From Sphingomonas sp. Leaf339 (GTDB taxonomy: Bacteria; Pseudomonadota; Alphaproteobacteria; Sphingomonadales; Sphingomonadaceae): a DNA stretch of 64,000 bases. The stretch covers positions 1,035,162-1,099,161 of the forward strand of contig NZ_LMRS01000001.1 in NCBI RefSeq assembly GCF_001426195.1. The letters are read 5' to 3'. Shown here piece after piece: positions 1 to 9,259 of the stretch (within the stretch, counting starts at the first letter, position 1; each line of letters starts with the position of its first letter). Position numbers and translations under genes: made by a program. The notes below the pieces were generated by a model. The model saw only the letters and a list, made by a program, of their open reading frames with translations, did no database searches and had not been told where the DNA came from.

Positions 1-638
1 AAACCTCACCGATCGGCACGATGGGCGCGCGCTCGCCCGACTGGGATAGCCTGAGCTTCGACCAGCAGGTCGATCAGGTGGCGATGCAGGGCCGGGTGCC
101 GTTCGGCGTCGAGTTGCGCATCGTCGATCCCGAAGGCCGCGACTGTCCGCGTGATGGCACCAGTGCCGGTCGGCTGTTGTGCCGGGGGCCGTGGGTGGTG
201 AAGCGCTATTTCAACGCCAGCGTCGATGCCGTCGATGCGGAGGGCTGGTTCGACACCGGCGACGTCGCCGTTCTCCATCCCGACGGCACGATGCAGATCA
301 CCGACCGGGTGAAGGACGTCATCAAATCCGGCGGCGAATGGATCAGTTCGGTGGAGCTGGAAAATGCCGCGATCGGTTGCTCCGGCGTCGCCGAGGCCGC
401 CGCGATCGGCATCCCGCATCCCCGCTGGGACGAGCGCCCGCTGCTGCTGATCGTCCGCAAGCCGGGCAGTGACGTCAGCGCCGACACCATCACCGCGCAT
501 CTGGCGAAGCATGTCGCGCGCTGGTGGTTGCCCGACGAGATCGTCTTCGTCCACGACTTGCCCCATACCGCGACCGGCAAGCTGTTGAAGACTGCGCTGC
601 GGGAGCGTTTTCGCGATTATCAACTGGCGGCGGCGTGA
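1..638 (+). CDS. AMP-dependent acyl-CoA synthetase, C-terminal part (5' end outside window)
   Basis: The reading frame is open from base 3, so the gene begins before the window; about 211 residues remain. The first visible residues (TSPIGT) fit the stretch after the YGxTE motif of the adenylate-forming superfamily. Next come the GWFDTGD motif, [15 protein letters not shown] (hinge and A8 region) and a terminal TATGKLLK with the conserved lysine needed for adenylation. These enzymes activate a carboxylic acid, usually a fatty acid, to acyl-AMP and then acyl-CoA in the cytoplasm. Chain-length specificity cannot be read from this part. The stop overlaps the GTG start of the next gene, so the two are probably co-translated. 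Confidence 0.85.
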   Translation, partial: TSPIGTMGARSPDWDSLSFDQQVDQVAMQGRVPFGVELRIVDPEGRDCPRDGTSAGRLLCRGPWVVKRYFNASVDAVDAEGWFDTGDVAVLHPDGTMQITDRVKDVIKSGGEWISSVELENAAIGCSGVAEAAAIGIPHPRWDERPLLLIVRKPGSDVSADTITAHLAKHVARWWLPDEIVFVHDLPHTATGKLLKTALRERFRDYQLAAA

Positions 639-1036
639 CCGCCCCGATCATTCCGCCGGGTTTCGCCGCCGTCACACCCTACATCTTCGTCACCGATGCA
701 CCCGCCTATATCGATTTCCTGATCCGCGCCTTCGATGCGGTCGAAGTTGGTCGCAACGTCGATCCAGTCGGGCGGATCGCCAATGCCCAACTACGCTTCA
801 ACGGATCGATGCTGATGTTGAGCGAGGCATCGGAAGCATTTCCGCCGGCGCGGTCCGCTTTCTACCTGTATATTGACGATGCCGATCGCGCGATGGGCCG
901 GGCCGTAGATGCGGGCGCTACCGGGATCATGGCCGTCGCCGATATGGATTATGGCGACCGGCAGGGCGGCGTTCGCGACCCTGCCGGTAACATCTGGTGG
1001 TTATCGCAGCGGCTGATCGACCAAGCGTATTACTGA
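635..1036 (+). CDS. VOC (glyoxalase/bleomycin-resistance-like) family protein
   Basis: A 133-residue single-domain protein of the vicinal oxygen chelate fold, closest in appearance to PhnB-type glyoxalase-like proteins. It opens with VTPYIFVTDAPAYIDFL, typical of the first beta-alpha-beta unit, and ends with DPAGNIWWLSQR, the usual last-strand motif. I chose GTG at 635 because it overlaps the preceding stop in a GTGA arrangement and the residues before it have no VOC match. The metal-binding residues are not obvious, so no enzymatic activity is assigned. It ends convergently, overlapping a small minus-strand ORF by 7 bases. Confidence 0.8.
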   Translation: MTAPIIPPGFAAVTPYIFVTDAPAYIDFLIRAFDAVEVGRNVDPVGRIANAQLRFNGSMLMLSEASEAFPPARSAFYLYIDDADRAMGRAVDAGATGIMAVADMDYGDRQGGVRDPAGNIWWLSQRLIDQAYY

Positions 1037-1179
1037 GCCGCCGGCTTTTCCGGTTCGGCATGGTTGCCGTAACCGCCACCGGAGCCTTCGCCGGCCGATC
1101 CGGCATCCGATCCGTCCGTATCGGGTTTTGTGACCTCGTCCTCACGGTCGGCGGCTTTGTCTTGCTTGCGGTCGGTCAC
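1030..1179 (-). CDS. Small charged hypothetical protein (49 aa)
   Basis: A hydrophilic 49-residue product rich in Lys, Asp, Glu and Gly (TDRKQDKAADREDEV near the start, EGSGGGYGNH near the end). No domain is recognised. GTG at 1179 is preferred over the longer TTG frame because AGGAG lies six to seven bases upstream. It begins 57 bases after the radical SAM stop on the same strand, so it could share that transcript. Its 3' end overlaps the VOC gene by 7 bases. It could be a chance ORF, but the ribosome binding site argues for translation. Confidence 0.45.
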   Translation of the reverse strand: MTDRKQDKAADREDEVTKPDTDGSDAGSAGEGSGGGYGNHAEPEKPAAQ

Positions 1180-1236
1180 GATCTGCTCCTGTCCATGTTG
1201 CTCACCTTGAACGTTTCGCAACCCCTTAGAGGTCCG

Positions 1237-2313
1237 TCAGAACAACTCGCCCTGCGGTCCCGCTGGTGGCCGGAACAGATCGGTGCGCAGCGTCAGCCTC
1301 GTCTGGTTCAGCCCGTGCCGCCGACACGCGATATGGAAACGCGTGCGCAACAGGTCCGCCCACGGTCCGCTGCCCTGCATCCGCGTGAAGAAGCTGGGAT
1401 CGTTGTCGCGCCCTTTCCGCAGGCTCTGGATCGTTGCCATCACCTTGGCCGCGCGATCGGGGAAATGCTCGTCGAGCCACGCGCGGAACAGGGGCGCCAC
1501 CTCGTGCGGCAGGCGCACCGGGATGAAGAACGCATGCCGCGCGCCGGCGGCGGCGGCCTGTTCCACCAGATGCTCGATCTCGTGGTCGGTGATCGCCGGG
1601 ATGACCGGCGCGATCGAGACATAGGTCGGGATACCCGCCTCGCTCAGCCGCCTGACCGCCGCCAGCCGCCGTGTCGGCGTTGGCGCGCGCGGCTCCACCG
1701 TCGCGGCGATCCGTGGATCGAGCGAGGTGATCGACATGCACACCGTCGCCAGCCCCTTCGCCGCCATCGGCGCCAACAGCTCGATATCGCGCACCACCCG
1801 ATCCGATTTCGTCGTAATCGTCAGCGGGTGGTTCGTGTCCGCCAGCACCTCCAGCACCGCCCGCGTCACGCCCCATTCGCGCTCGATCGGTTGATAGGGA
1901 TCGGTGTTCGTCCCCAGCGCCATCGGCCGCACGACATAGCCGGGCTTCGCCAGTTCGACGAGCAGCAGGGCGGCGGCATGGGGCTTCACGAACAGCCGGC
2001 TCTCGAAGTCCAGCCCCGGCGACAGGTCGTGGAACGCATGGCTCGGCCGGGCGAAGCAATAGATGCAGCCATGCTCGCACCCGCGATACGGGTTGATCGA
2101 GCGATCGAACGGTACATCGGGGGAGGTGTTGCGGCTGATGATCGTCTTCGGGCGCTCGACAGTGACGGTCGTGCGCAAGCTTGGCGGCGCACCGTCGATC
2201 GCCTCCCGATCGTCCAGCCAGTCACCGTCCGCCGCCACCTGCGGCAGGTTGAACCGCCGACTTTCCGCATTCAGCGTCGCGCCGCGGACAGGGCGGGGAG
2301 TCGGTTTCGGCAT
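1237..2313 (-). CDS. PA0069-family radical SAM protein (SplB-like)
   Basis: A 358-residue radical SAM enzyme. The 4Fe-4S/SAM motif is CEHGCIYC (Cys79, Cys83, Cys86, a CX3CX2C spacing), preceded by INPYRG as in the PA0069/Rv2578c group, which resembles spore photoproduct lyase SplB. Downstream are GTNTDPYQPIE and a TTKSDRVVRD segment, also typical of the family. The substrate is unknown. The start at 2313 gives the family's normal N-terminus. A GAAC-N7-GAAC sequence (a reverse-oriented LexA box) lies 25 bases upstream, which would place this gene in the SOS response and fits a DNA-repair-type role; that function is inference. It is transcribed away from moaB, with an REP-like hairpin between. 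Confidence 0.88.
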   Translation of the reverse strand: MPKPTPRPVRGATLNAESRRFNLPQVAADGDWLDDREAIDGAPPSLRTTVTVERPKTIISRNTSPDVPFDRSINPYRGCEHGCIYCFARPSHAFHDLSPGLDFESRLFVKPHAAALLLVELAKPGYVVRPMALGTNTDPYQPIEREWGVTRAVLEVLADTNHPLTITTKSDRVVRDIELLAPMAAKGLATVCMSITSLDPRIAATVEPRAPTPTRRLAAVRRLSEAGIPTYVSIAPVIPAITDHEIEHLVEQAAAAGARHAFFIPVRLPHEVAPLFRAWLDEHFPDRAAKVMATIQSLRKGRDNDPSFFTRMQGSGPWADLLRTRFHIACRRHGLNQTRLTLRTDLFRPPAGPQGELF

Positions 2314-2337
2314 GACCGACAGATAACATTTTCATGA

Positions 2338-2352
2338 GAACAAATAAAGAAC
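2338..2352 (-). promoter_or_regulatory. Candidate LexA (SOS) box upstream of the radical SAM gene
   Basis: Reads GTTC, seven bases, GTTC on the minus strand, the alphaproteobacterial LexA operator. It ends 25 bases before the start codon at 2313. A TTATCT hexamer ends seven bases before the ATG and could be the -10, which would put the box over the -35 region where a repressor blocks polymerase. Eight fixed bases will also occur by chance about twice in a window this size counting both orientations, so position is the main support. Confidence 0.6.
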
Positions 2353-2442
2353 GAACGGAAAGTCGCTAAAGTCACACACACCTACTCGCGCGGGTGTGCG
2401 GAACGGTGGCCCTCGTCCGTCGGCCGCTGCGCTCCTCCTTCC

Positions 2443-2463
2443 TTCTCCCGGCCGGAGGGAGAA
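2443..2463. repeat. REP-like palindrome after moaB
   Basis: TTCTCCC, seven bases, GGGAGAA: a perfect 7-bp hairpin directly after the moaB stop on the minus strand. There is no strong T run, so it may act as a 3'-end stabiliser or weak terminator, or be one of the short GC-rich palindromes common between sphingomonad genes. Confidence 0.5.
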
Positions 2464-2991
2464 TTATCGCTCGGTCAGTCGCGGCATCAGTTCGACGAAG
2501 TTACAGGGGCGGTGGCGGCTGTCGAGCTGGTCACGCAAGATGCCATCCCACCCGTCCTTCACCGCGCCGGTCGATCCCGGCAGCGCGAACAGATAGGTCC
2601 CGCCGGCCACGGCGGCGCAGGCGCGCGACTGGACGGTGGAGGTGCCGATCTTGGCATAGGACAGCCAGCGGAACAGCTCGCCGAAGCCGGGGATCATCTT
2701 TTCCGCGACGCGCTCGATCGCCTCGGGCGTCACGTCGCGCCCGGTCACGCCGGTGCCGCCGGTGGTGATGACGACATCGACCATCGGATCGGCGATCCAC
2801 GCGTGCAGTCGTTCGACGATCGTGTCCGCGTCGTCGCGTTCGATCCGGCGGTCGGCGAGCACATGCCCGGCCTCTTCCAGCCGCGCGACCAGCGTGTCGC
2901 CCGATCGATCGTCGGCAAGGCCACGCGTGTCCGACACGGTCAGCACTGCGATCCGCACCGGCAGGAACAACCGGCTTTCATCGATGGGCAT
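2464..2991 (-). CDS. moaB: Molybdenum cofactor biosynthesis protein B (MoaB)
   Basis: A 175-residue MoaB/MogA-type protein of the MoCF_biosynth fold. It binds molybdopterin and takes part in adenylylation before metal insertion. Visible hallmarks are VLTVSDTRG near residue 17, [11 protein letters not shown] near 76-86 and [12 protein letters not shown] near 138-149. Length is normal for the family. ATG at 2991 overlaps the stop of the upstream transglycosylase gene (ATGA), so it is the last gene of a three-gene operon with no obvious shared pathway. Confidence 0.92.
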   Translation of the reverse strand: MPIDESRLFLPVRIAVLTVSDTRGLADDRSGDTLVARLEEAGHVLADRRIERDDADTIVERLHAWIADPMVDVVITTGGTGVTGRDVTPEAIERVAEKMIPGFGELFRWLSYAKIGTSTVQSRACAAVAGGTYLFALPGSTGAVKDGWDGILRDQLDSRHRPCNFVELMPRLTER

Positions 2992-5165
2992 CAGTCGATC
3001 GTCGCGTCCGAACCGATGGATGCCGCCACTCTGCCAAGTATCGCCTGCGGCTGCATCGCCATCGCCTTGCCGGCCTGACGCAGCAGATCGCCGTCGATCA
3101 TCGCCCCGGCTGCAGCGGCCATCGCGCCGGGCAGCGCCTTGACGATCGACGCCACGCTGGACACCGCCGGCATGCCGGTGACCGGGGCGGCCTTGGCGGT
3201 CGCGATCGGCGGGTTCGAGGGCGTCTCCGCGATCATTACCGGTGGGCTGACCGTCGCCTGCAACGGCGCCATCACGGGCGGCAGCGGCCGGCGTACCGTC
3301 GCGGCGGCGGTCATCACGGGCGCCATCACCGATGCCCGGACCACCGGAGCGCGCATCACCGTCGGCATACGTGGCGTCACCGTCCGTGCGGCGAGCATCG
3401 TGGCGGGCGAGTTGTCCATCCGCACCGCGACCGCCCCGGGCAGGCCCGGAAAGCGCGGCCACATGCCCTGCGCCAGCGCGTTGCGGCTGGACGAGGCGGT
3501 CTTGCCGGTCTGCGCCTCGTACATCCAGTAATTGCGCAGCACGGTCGTGACGTAGCCGCGCGTCTCCCAATAGGGGATGCTTTCGATATAAAGCAGCGGA
3601 TCGCCGCCATCATGGACGATCGCGTTCCACTCGCCGACCGGCTTCGGCCCGGCATTATACGCCGCGATCACCTTGGGCAGCAGGCCGCCGGTCAGCCCCA
3701 TGTCGCGCAGACGTTCTAGATGGCGCTGGCCGATATCCATGTTGGTCGACGGTTTCGACAGCGCCGCCTTGTCGATGCTGGTCCCGCGTTCACGGGCGAA
3801 GTCGGTCGCAGCGGCGGGCATGATCTGCATCAGGCCATAGGCGCCCGCCTGGCTCGTCACCCGCGGGCGAAACCGCGATTCCTCCAGCGTGTGGGCGAAG
3901 ACCAGTGCCTTCTCCACCCGCCAGCCGCTGTCCGGCGTCCAGTTTGGTGCCGGGTAGCGGGCATCGGCGGTCATCGTCACGCCGGCGGGGGTGTTATGCG
4001 CCAGCCAGATCGTCGTCGCCGGCAGATCGAGCGTCTCGGCGAGGCGAACGAGGCTGCCGAATTCGGCCGGGTTGCCGATCCTGGCCTGCTGGCGAACCAC
4101 CGCGTCGGCCAGATCGTTCTCGCCGACCTCGACCAGCGCCGCCGCGACCCGCACATTGGGCCGCTTGTCGAGCGCCGCCCAGTCCGACGCGGCGAGCTTA
4201 CCGCCCGCCTTCGTCGCGTCCCGCACACCCAGCGCTTGCTTGGCCAGTTGGCCGTAGAAGCTCTCACCGAACTGCGCGGCGGCCTTCAGCCGGCCCTGAA
4301 TGCGATCGGGGCGGGCGCAGACCATGTCGGCGCGCGATGCCCAGTACAAGGCGGCGGCGCGCAGATCGACGTCGCCGGCGCGCGCCGCCACGCCCTCGAA
4401 CCCGTCCTCCGCCGCGGCGCAATCGCGTTGCCGCCATGCCGCCAGCGACGCCATCCACCGGCCCTGCACCGCCCAGTCGCCGGCGCCGTTCGCGGCCATG
4501 CCGGCGATCTCGCGCACCTTGGCGTCGTCGCCGCGCAGAAAGTACATCCACGCGACCTTGGCCTGCCATTCGGTCGTCGCCTCGATGCTGAGGCCCGAGG
4601 TGTTCATCAACAGCGCCTCGGCCGACACGCCGTCGTCGGTCTTCACGAACGGCTGCATCCTTGCTGCGAGGTCGGCGGCGACCAGATCGCTGCCGGTCGC
4701 CTTGGCACGGACCCGGCGGGGGGCACCGTCCTGCCAGATCAGTCGCTGCGCGATGGGCAGCGGCGGCAGATCAGTCGCTCCGCGCCGCATCGCCAACGTC
4801 CGCAGCGCCTCTGCCTGTGGCAGTTCGGGTGCCTGATTGAGCAGATCGACGATCGGCGTCAGTTCGACCTTCGGCGATCCCTTGGCGGTGTAGAGTTCGG
4901 CGCGGGCCAGCGCGTGGAGAGGCCCCGGCCGCATCGCCTCAAGCCCGAGCTGCGCGTCCTGCCACCGGCTTTCGCGGATCGCGGCGAAGACGGCGCGATA
5001 CGCGTCACGCTGGGCGGGATCGAGCTGGGTCGGAACGCGATCGGGCGTCACCGCCGCGGATCGCGCATCGCCGGCCGGGGCAGGAGCCTCTGTCGGCATC
5101 CCCGCCGCAAAGGCCGGCAGGGGGAAGGCGGTCATCACCGCCGCGATCGCCAGTTTCCGCATCAT
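2991..5165 (-). CDS. Soluble lytic murein transglycosylase with a long C-terminal tail
   Basis: A 724-residue secreted enzyme that cleaves peptidoglycan to 1,6-anhydro-MurNAc products in the periplasm. It has a signal peptide (residues 1-20, ending PAFA), an alpha-helical superhelical region of about 40-400, and an SLT domain at about 420-550. Catalytic Glu429 sits in HTLEESRF, followed by GLMQIMP (444-450) and AYNAGP (502-507). After residue 570 there are about 150 residues of low complexity rich in Pro, Met, Val, Thr and Ala, not part of typical Slt70. The start is the first of two tandem ATGs; its ATGA overlap with the upstream stop indicates coupling. It lies between a UDG-like gene and moaB. 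Confidence 0.9.
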   Translation of the reverse strand: MMRKLAIAAVMTAFPLPAFAAGMPTEAPAPAGDARSAAVTPDRVPTQLDPAQRDAYRAVFAAIRESRWQDAQLGLEAMRPGPLHALARAELYTAKGSPKVELTPIVDLLNQAPELPQAEALRTLAMRRGATDLPPLPIAQRLIWQDGAPRRVRAKATGSDLVAADLAARMQPFVKTDDGVSAEALLMNTSGLSIEATTEWQAKVAWMYFLRGDDAKVREIAGMAANGAGDWAVQGRWMASLAAWRQRDCAAAEDGFEGVAARAGDVDLRAAALYWASRADMVCARPDRIQGRLKAAAQFGESFYGQLAKQALGVRDATKAGGKLAASDWAALDKRPNVRVAAALVEVGENDLADAVVRQQARIGNPAEFGSLVRLAETLDLPATTIWLAHNTPAGVTMTADARYPAPNWTPDSGWRVEKALVFAHTLEESRFRPRVTSQAGAYGLMQIMPAAATDFARERGTSIDKAALSKPSTNMDIGQRHLERLRDMGLTGGLLPKVIAAYNAGPKPVGEWNAIVHDGGDPLLYIESIPYWETRGYVTTVLRNYWMYEAQTGKTASSSRNALAQGMWPRFPGLPGAVAVRMDNSPATMLAARTVTPRMPTVMRAPVVRASVMAPVMTAAATVRRPLPPVMAPLQATVSPPVMIAETPSNPPIATAKAAPVTGMPAVSSVASIVKALPGAMAAAAGAMIDGDLLRQAGKAMAMQPQAILGRVAASIGSDATID

Positions 5166-5914
5166 GCTTCCAGATCTTTCACCAGCAATTGCAGGTCGCG
5201 CCAGCTTTCCGCCTTCAGCGCCGGTCGTTCGATCAACAGGCGCGGATGCAGGCTGGCGATGACACCGGTTGTGCCACGTTTATGGTTGAAGGGCTGTAAA
5301 CTGCCCCGCGCTGCCTGTCGGTCCACCGACAACACGGCACGGCTCGTCGCATCGGCCAACAGCAGCAGGCGTTGGGGCGCGACCAGTTCGATGTGATGGC
5401 GCGCGACTTCGCCCAGCCGCGCCTCGATCTCGCGCGACATCCGGCCGGACGATGGCCGCCGCGCGCAGACGGCGGCGACATGCACCGTCTCACGCGACAG
5501 GCCGATCGCCGCCAGCATCCGGTCGAACAATCGCCCGGTGACGCCAGACAATAGCGCGCCGGCATCGCCGTCCTCGCGATCGGGACAATCGACAAGCACC
5601 ATGACCGTAGCGTCCGCCGGACCGGTGGCGGCCAGCGATACGCCGCTCCACCCGGCCTCCGGCGCGTCAGGGCCGAGGCGCCAGGTGGCGAATGCAGCGA
5701 TCGTATCGGGCAGGACATCGGCAGCTGGCGCTGCCACGACGACGGTATTGGGGACAGGCGCGGGGGGCGGCGGCACCGCCAGCCAGTCCCGGACCTCGTC
5801 GTCCACCAGCACGTCGACACCCGCATCGCGCCACCATTCCAGTGCGCTTTGCCAGTCGGCGGCGGTTGCCCCCACGGCGTCGATGTTGCTGTAGGCCCCC
5901 ATCGACACCGTCAT
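5162..5914 (-). CDS. Degenerate uracil-DNA glycosylase family 4-like protein
   Basis: A 250-residue protein whose second half follows the layout of family 4 UDGs: GRLFDRMLAAIGLSRETVHVA (residues 128-148), a REIEARLGEVARHHIELVAP helix region, and SLHPRLLIERP (221-231) matching the conserved HPxxLL motif. The first catalytic motif (GEAPG in active enzymes) is replaced by VDCPD (108-112). Only two cysteines are present, so the four Fe-S cysteines of family 4 are missing. The N-terminal 60 residues have no match I recognise. It is probably not an active Fe-S UDG. It is first in an operon with the lytic transglycosylase and moaB and is divergent from the ETF-QO gene. ATG at 5902 is an alternative start. 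Confidence 0.7.
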   Translation of the reverse strand: MTVSMGAYSNIDAVGATAADWQSALEWWRDAGVDVLVDDEVRDWLAVPPPPAPVPNTVVVAAPAADVLPDTIAAFATWRLGPDAPEAGWSGVSLAATGPADATVMVLVDCPDREDGDAGALLSGVTGRLFDRMLAAIGLSRETVHVAAVCARRPSSGRMSREIEARLGEVARHHIELVAPQRLLLLADATSRAVLSVDRQAARGSLQPFNHKRGTTGVIASLHPRLLIERPALKAESWRDLQLLVKDLEA

Positions 5915-5922
5915 GCTGCATG

Positions 5923-5940
5923 GTTGACGCGGCGGTCAAC
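5923..5940. promoter_or_regulatory. Inverted repeat, candidate operator between the UDG-like and ETF-QO genes
   Basis: GTTGAC, six bases, GTCAAC is a perfect 6-6-6 palindrome in the 110-base divergent intergenic region. Each arm holds a TTGAC that could serve as a -35 on its own strand, though no convincing -10 follows on either. It could be a repressor site shared by both genes or chance. Confidence 0.3.
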
Positions 5941-6024
5941 TTGTCGGATCGCCTTTCCAGTCAAGATGTTGCCGCGCCGCGCCCGATGGTGGGCGGAAGC
6001 GGCCTGCCGGAGAGAGTGACGAGG

Positions 6025-7680
6025 ATGAGCGAACGCGAGTCGATGCCCTATGACGTCGTGATCGTCGGCGCCGGCCCTGCCGGGCTGTCTGCGGCGATCC
6101 GGCTGAAACAACGCGCGGCCGAGACGGGCGGCGAGCTGTCGGTCTGCGTCCTCGAAAAGGGGTCGGAGGTCGGCGCGCATATCCTGTCGGGCGCGGTCAT
6201 CGATCCGCGCAGTCTGGACGAGCTGATTCCCGACTGGCGGGACAAGGGTTGCCCGATGGCAGAGGTGCCCGTCACCGAAAACCATCACTGGGTGTTGACC
6301 GCGACCAAGAAGCGCGTCCTGCCCGAATTCCTGACGCCGCCGTTCATGCACAACAAGGGCACCTACACCGGCAGCCTCGGCAATCTGTGCCGCTGGCTGG
6401 CGGGGCAGGCGGAGGAACTGGGCGTCGAAATCTTCCCCGGTTTCGCCGCCGCCGAGATCCTTTTCGACGAGCAGGGTCGCGTAAAGGGCGTCGCCACCGG
6501 CGACATGGGCGTGGCGCGCGACGGCACGCACAAGGGCGATTACACCCCCGGCCTCGAACTCCACGCGAAGTATACGTTCTTCGCAGAGGGTGTGCGCGGC
6601 CACCTGTCCAAGGAGGTCATCCGCACCTTCGATCTGGCGAAGGACGCGCAGCCGCAGGTCTATGGCCTGGGCATCAAGGAGTTGTGGGACATCGATCCCG
6701 CGCTCCATTCGCCCGGCCGCGTGATCCATACGCAGGGGTGGCCGCTGGGCGACGACGCCAATGGCGGCAGCTGGCTGTATCATCAGGCGAACGGGCAGGT
6801 TTCGCTCGGCTTCGTGACATGGTTGAACTACACCAACCCCTATCTGTCGCCCTTCCACGAAATGCAGAAGTGGAAGACCCATCCCGAGATCGCCGCGATC
6901 CTGAAGGGTGGCAAGCGCGTCAGCTATGGCGCGCGCGCGATCAACGACGGCGGTCTGCAATCCATTCCGAAGCTGGTGTTCCCCGGCGGTGCGCTGATCG
7001 GCTGTTCGGCCGGTTTCCTGAACGTGCCACGCCTGAAGGGCACGCACGGCGCGATGAAATCGGGGATGATGGCCGCCGAGGCCGCGTTCGACGCGGTGCA
7101 GGCCGGGCGCGAGCATGACGAGCTGGCCGCCTATCCGCAGGCGTTCGAGGCGTCATGGCTGCACAAGGAGCTGTCGGTCGTCCGCAACGTGGTGCCGCTG
7201 GTCAAGAAGTTCGGCGACCTGATCGGCTCTGGCTTGTCGGGCATCTCGATGTGGATGGAGCATTTCGGGGTGAAGATGCCCTTCACGATGAAGCATCATC
7301 CCGATCATGAAAGCCTGTGGCGCAAGGATTTGGTCAAGCCGCCGGTCTATCCGAAGGCAGACGGCGTTTTGACGTTCGATCGCCTGTCGTCGGTGTTCCT
7401 GTCGAACACCAATCACGAGGAAGACCAGCCCGTCCACCTGACGCTGCGCGACCCGAACGTCCCGATCGACTATAATCTGCCGATGTACGACGAGCCGGCG
7501 CAGCGTTACTGCCCCGCCGGCGTGTACGAGGTCGTGGGGCAGGATACCGGTGATCCGAAGTTCGTCATCAACGCCCAGAACTGCGTCCACTGCAAGACGT
7601 GCGACATCAAGGACCCGACCCAGAACATCAACTGGGTCGTACCGGAAGGTGGCGGTGGCCCGAATTATCCGAACATGTAA
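6025..7680 (+). CDS. Electron transfer flavoprotein-ubiquinone oxidoreductase
   Basis: 551 residues, normal for ETF-QO, which passes electrons from reduced ETF (fed by acyl-CoA and other flavin dehydrogenases) to ubiquinone at the inner membrane. The FAD-binding motif VIVGAGPAGLSAAI lies near residue 10. The C-terminal ferredoxin-like segment carries YCPAGVYE and NCVHCKTCDI, the ligands of one 4Fe-4S cluster. ATG at 6025 is chosen because GGAGAG sits ten bases upstream; GTG at 6016 is in frame but too close to it. The TPR gene downstream begins inside its 3' end. Confidence 0.95.
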   Translation: MSERESMPYDVVIVGAGPAGLSAAIRLKQRAAETGGELSVCVLEKGSEVGAHILSGAVIDPRSLDELIPDWRDKGCPMAEVPVTENHHWVLTATKKRVLPEFLTPPFMHNKGTYTGSLGNLCRWLAGQAEELGVEIFPGFAAAEILFDEQGRVKGVATGDMGVARDGTHKGDYTPGLELHAKYTFFAEGVRGHLSKEVIRTFDLAKDAQPQVYGLGIKELWDIDPALHSPGRVIHTQGWPLGDDANGGSWLYHQANGQVSLGFVTWLNYTNPYLSPFHEMQKWKTHPEIAAILKGGKRVSYGARAINDGGLQSIPKLVFPGGALIGCSAGFLNVPRLKGTHGAMKSGMMAAEAAFDAVQAGREHDELAAYPQAFEASWLHKELSVVRNVVPLVKKFGDLIGSGLSGISMWMEHFGVKMPFTMKHHPDHESLWRKDLVKPPVYPKADGVLTFDRLSSVFLSNTNHEEDQPVHLTLRDPNVPIDYNLPMYDEPAQRYCPAGVYEVVGQDTGDPKFVINAQNCVHCKTCDIKDPTQNINWVVPEGGGGPNYPNM

Positions 7681-9259
7681 CGCGATCGCGCCGGTGTTGC
7701 TGCTGGCCCTGACGGCGATGGCGGCGGGGGCCGCGCCGGCAGCGGCCGACACCGGCGATCTGTCCGCCTATCTGCGCGCTCGCGTCGCCGAGGATGCGGG
7801 GCAGGGGACGGAGGCGGTCGCGGCCTATACCCGCGCGCTGGCGGATGCGCCCGCTAACCCGGTGGTGGCGATCCGCGCCTATCGCGAAGGGCTGGCGGCG
7901 GGTGATGCCGCGCTCGTCCGCCATGCCGCCACCGCGCTCGCCGCCGCCGGTGTGGCGCCCGACGATGCCGCCCTGTGGCCGCTGGTCGATGCCGCGCGCG
8001 CCAACGATCCCGCCGCCGCCGAACGCGCCCTGCCGGCGCTCGATAATGGCCGCCTGCGCATCCTGTTGCCGCCGCTGCGCGCCTGGATCGCCGCCGCGCG
8101 CGGCCAGGACGGGCTGGCGATCGAGGCGCCCAAGGACGATGCCGTCGCCCGCCGTCTGGTCAACGAGACCCGCGCGCTGTTGTTGATTGGTGCCGGCCGT
8201 CTGCCGGAAGGAATTGCAGCCGCTCAGGCGCTCGGCGGCACCGTTCCATCGGGTGCGCAATTGGCCGCGGCGGAATTGCTGATCGGCGGCGGGCATGACG
8301 AGGCGGCCGCGTCGTTGCTCGGCGGCCGCCCGGGCCAGCTTGCCGCCGCCCGTGCCGGTGCCACCGCCCGACCGACGCTGGCGTTCGGCGTTTCGCGGCT
8401 GTTGCTGCGGCTGGCCGACGATCTCGGCGGCGATCGGGCGAGCAGCCTTGGCCTGTCCTTTGCGCGGGCGGCGCTTGATGCCGATCCCGGCTATGCCCGC
8501 GCCCGCCTGACCCTCGCCGAGCAACTCGCCCTCGCCGACGATCCCGACCGTGCGCTGGCGCAACTGGCGCTGGTGCCGGCCGATGGACCGTTGGGTGCCA
8601 CCGCCGCCGGCCGTCGCATCAATCTGCTCGATGCGGAGGATCGCGCCGCCGATGCGCTGGCCGCCGCCCGTGTCCGCGCCGAGGCGAGCGATGCGGTGGC
8701 GGTGGACCGCGCGCGTTACGCTGATCTGCTGGTCGCCGCCGACCGTCCCGCCGACGCGCTGCCTTTCTACGCCGCGCTGACGAAGGATGCCGATGCGTCG
8801 AAGAACTGGGCCACCTGGCTCCGTTACGGCGCCGCGCTCGATCAGGCGGGGCAGTGGAAGGAAGCCCGCCGCGTCCTGCGCCGTGCCGTCGATCTTGGGC
8901 CACAGGAGCCGTCCGCGCTGAACTATCTCGGCTATGCGATGATCGAGCATGGCGAGGATCTGCCCGACGCTACCCGGATGTTGGAACGCGCGCACGCGCT
9001 GGCGGTGGACGATGCGTCGATCGCCGATTCGCTCGGCTGGGCCTATCACCGCATCGGCCAGACGCCGCGTGGCCTGCCGCTCCTCGAACGCGCCGCCGCC
9101 GACGCGCCCGCCAATGCCGAGATCGCCGAGCATCTGGGCGACGCCTATTGGTCGCTCGGTCGACGGTATGAGGCGCGCTATGCCTGGGCGGCCGCCGCCG
9201 TCACCGCCGAACCCCCCGCCACCGCGCGCCTTGCCGCCAAACAGGAAAGCGGCCTTTGA
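7655..9259 (+). CDS. Exported TPR-repeat protein
   Basis: 534 residues with an N-terminal signal peptide (hydrophobic PVLLLALTAMAAG, cleavage after APAAA). An Ala/Arg-rich alpha-helical body ends in at least three recognisable tetratricopeptide repeats, for example the units beginning SALNYLGYAMIEHGE, SIADSLGWAYHRIGQ and EIAEHLGDAYWSLGR. Such proteins scaffold other proteins, here in the periplasm; the partner is unknown. GTG at 7655 is preferred because GGAAGG lies five bases upstream, giving a 26-base overlap with the ETF-QO gene. Its stop overlaps the TTG start of ispE, so the three genes form a coupled unit. Confidence 0.8.
   Translation: MARIIRTCNAIAPVLLLALTAMAAGAAPAAADTGDLSAYLRARVAEDAGQGTEAVAAYTRALADAPANPVVAIRAYREGLAAGDAALVRHAATALAAAGVAPDDAALWPLVDAARANDPAAAERALPALDNGRLRILLPPLRAWIAAARGQDGLAIEAPKDDAVARRLVNETRALLLIGAGRLPEGIAAAQALGGTVPSGAQLAAAELLIGGGHDEAAASLLGGRPGQLAAARAGATARPTLAFGVSRLLLRLADDLGGDRASSLGLSFARAALDADPGYARARLTLAEQLALADDPDRALAQLALVPADGPLGATAAGRRINLLDAEDRAADALAAARVRAEASDAVAVDRARYADLLVAADRPADALPFYAALTKDADASKNWATWLRYGAALDQAGQWKEARRVLRRAVDLGPQEPSALNYLGYAMIEHGEDLPDATRMLERAHALAVDDASIADSLGWAYHRIGQTPRGLPLLERAAADAPANAEIAEHLGDAYWSLGRRYEARYAWAAAAVTAEPPATARLAAKQESGL

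Noticed and set aside
997..2337. 446-aa plus-strand ORF rich in Arg and His
   Set aside because: It is the antisense shadow of the radical SAM gene and has no recognisable domain.
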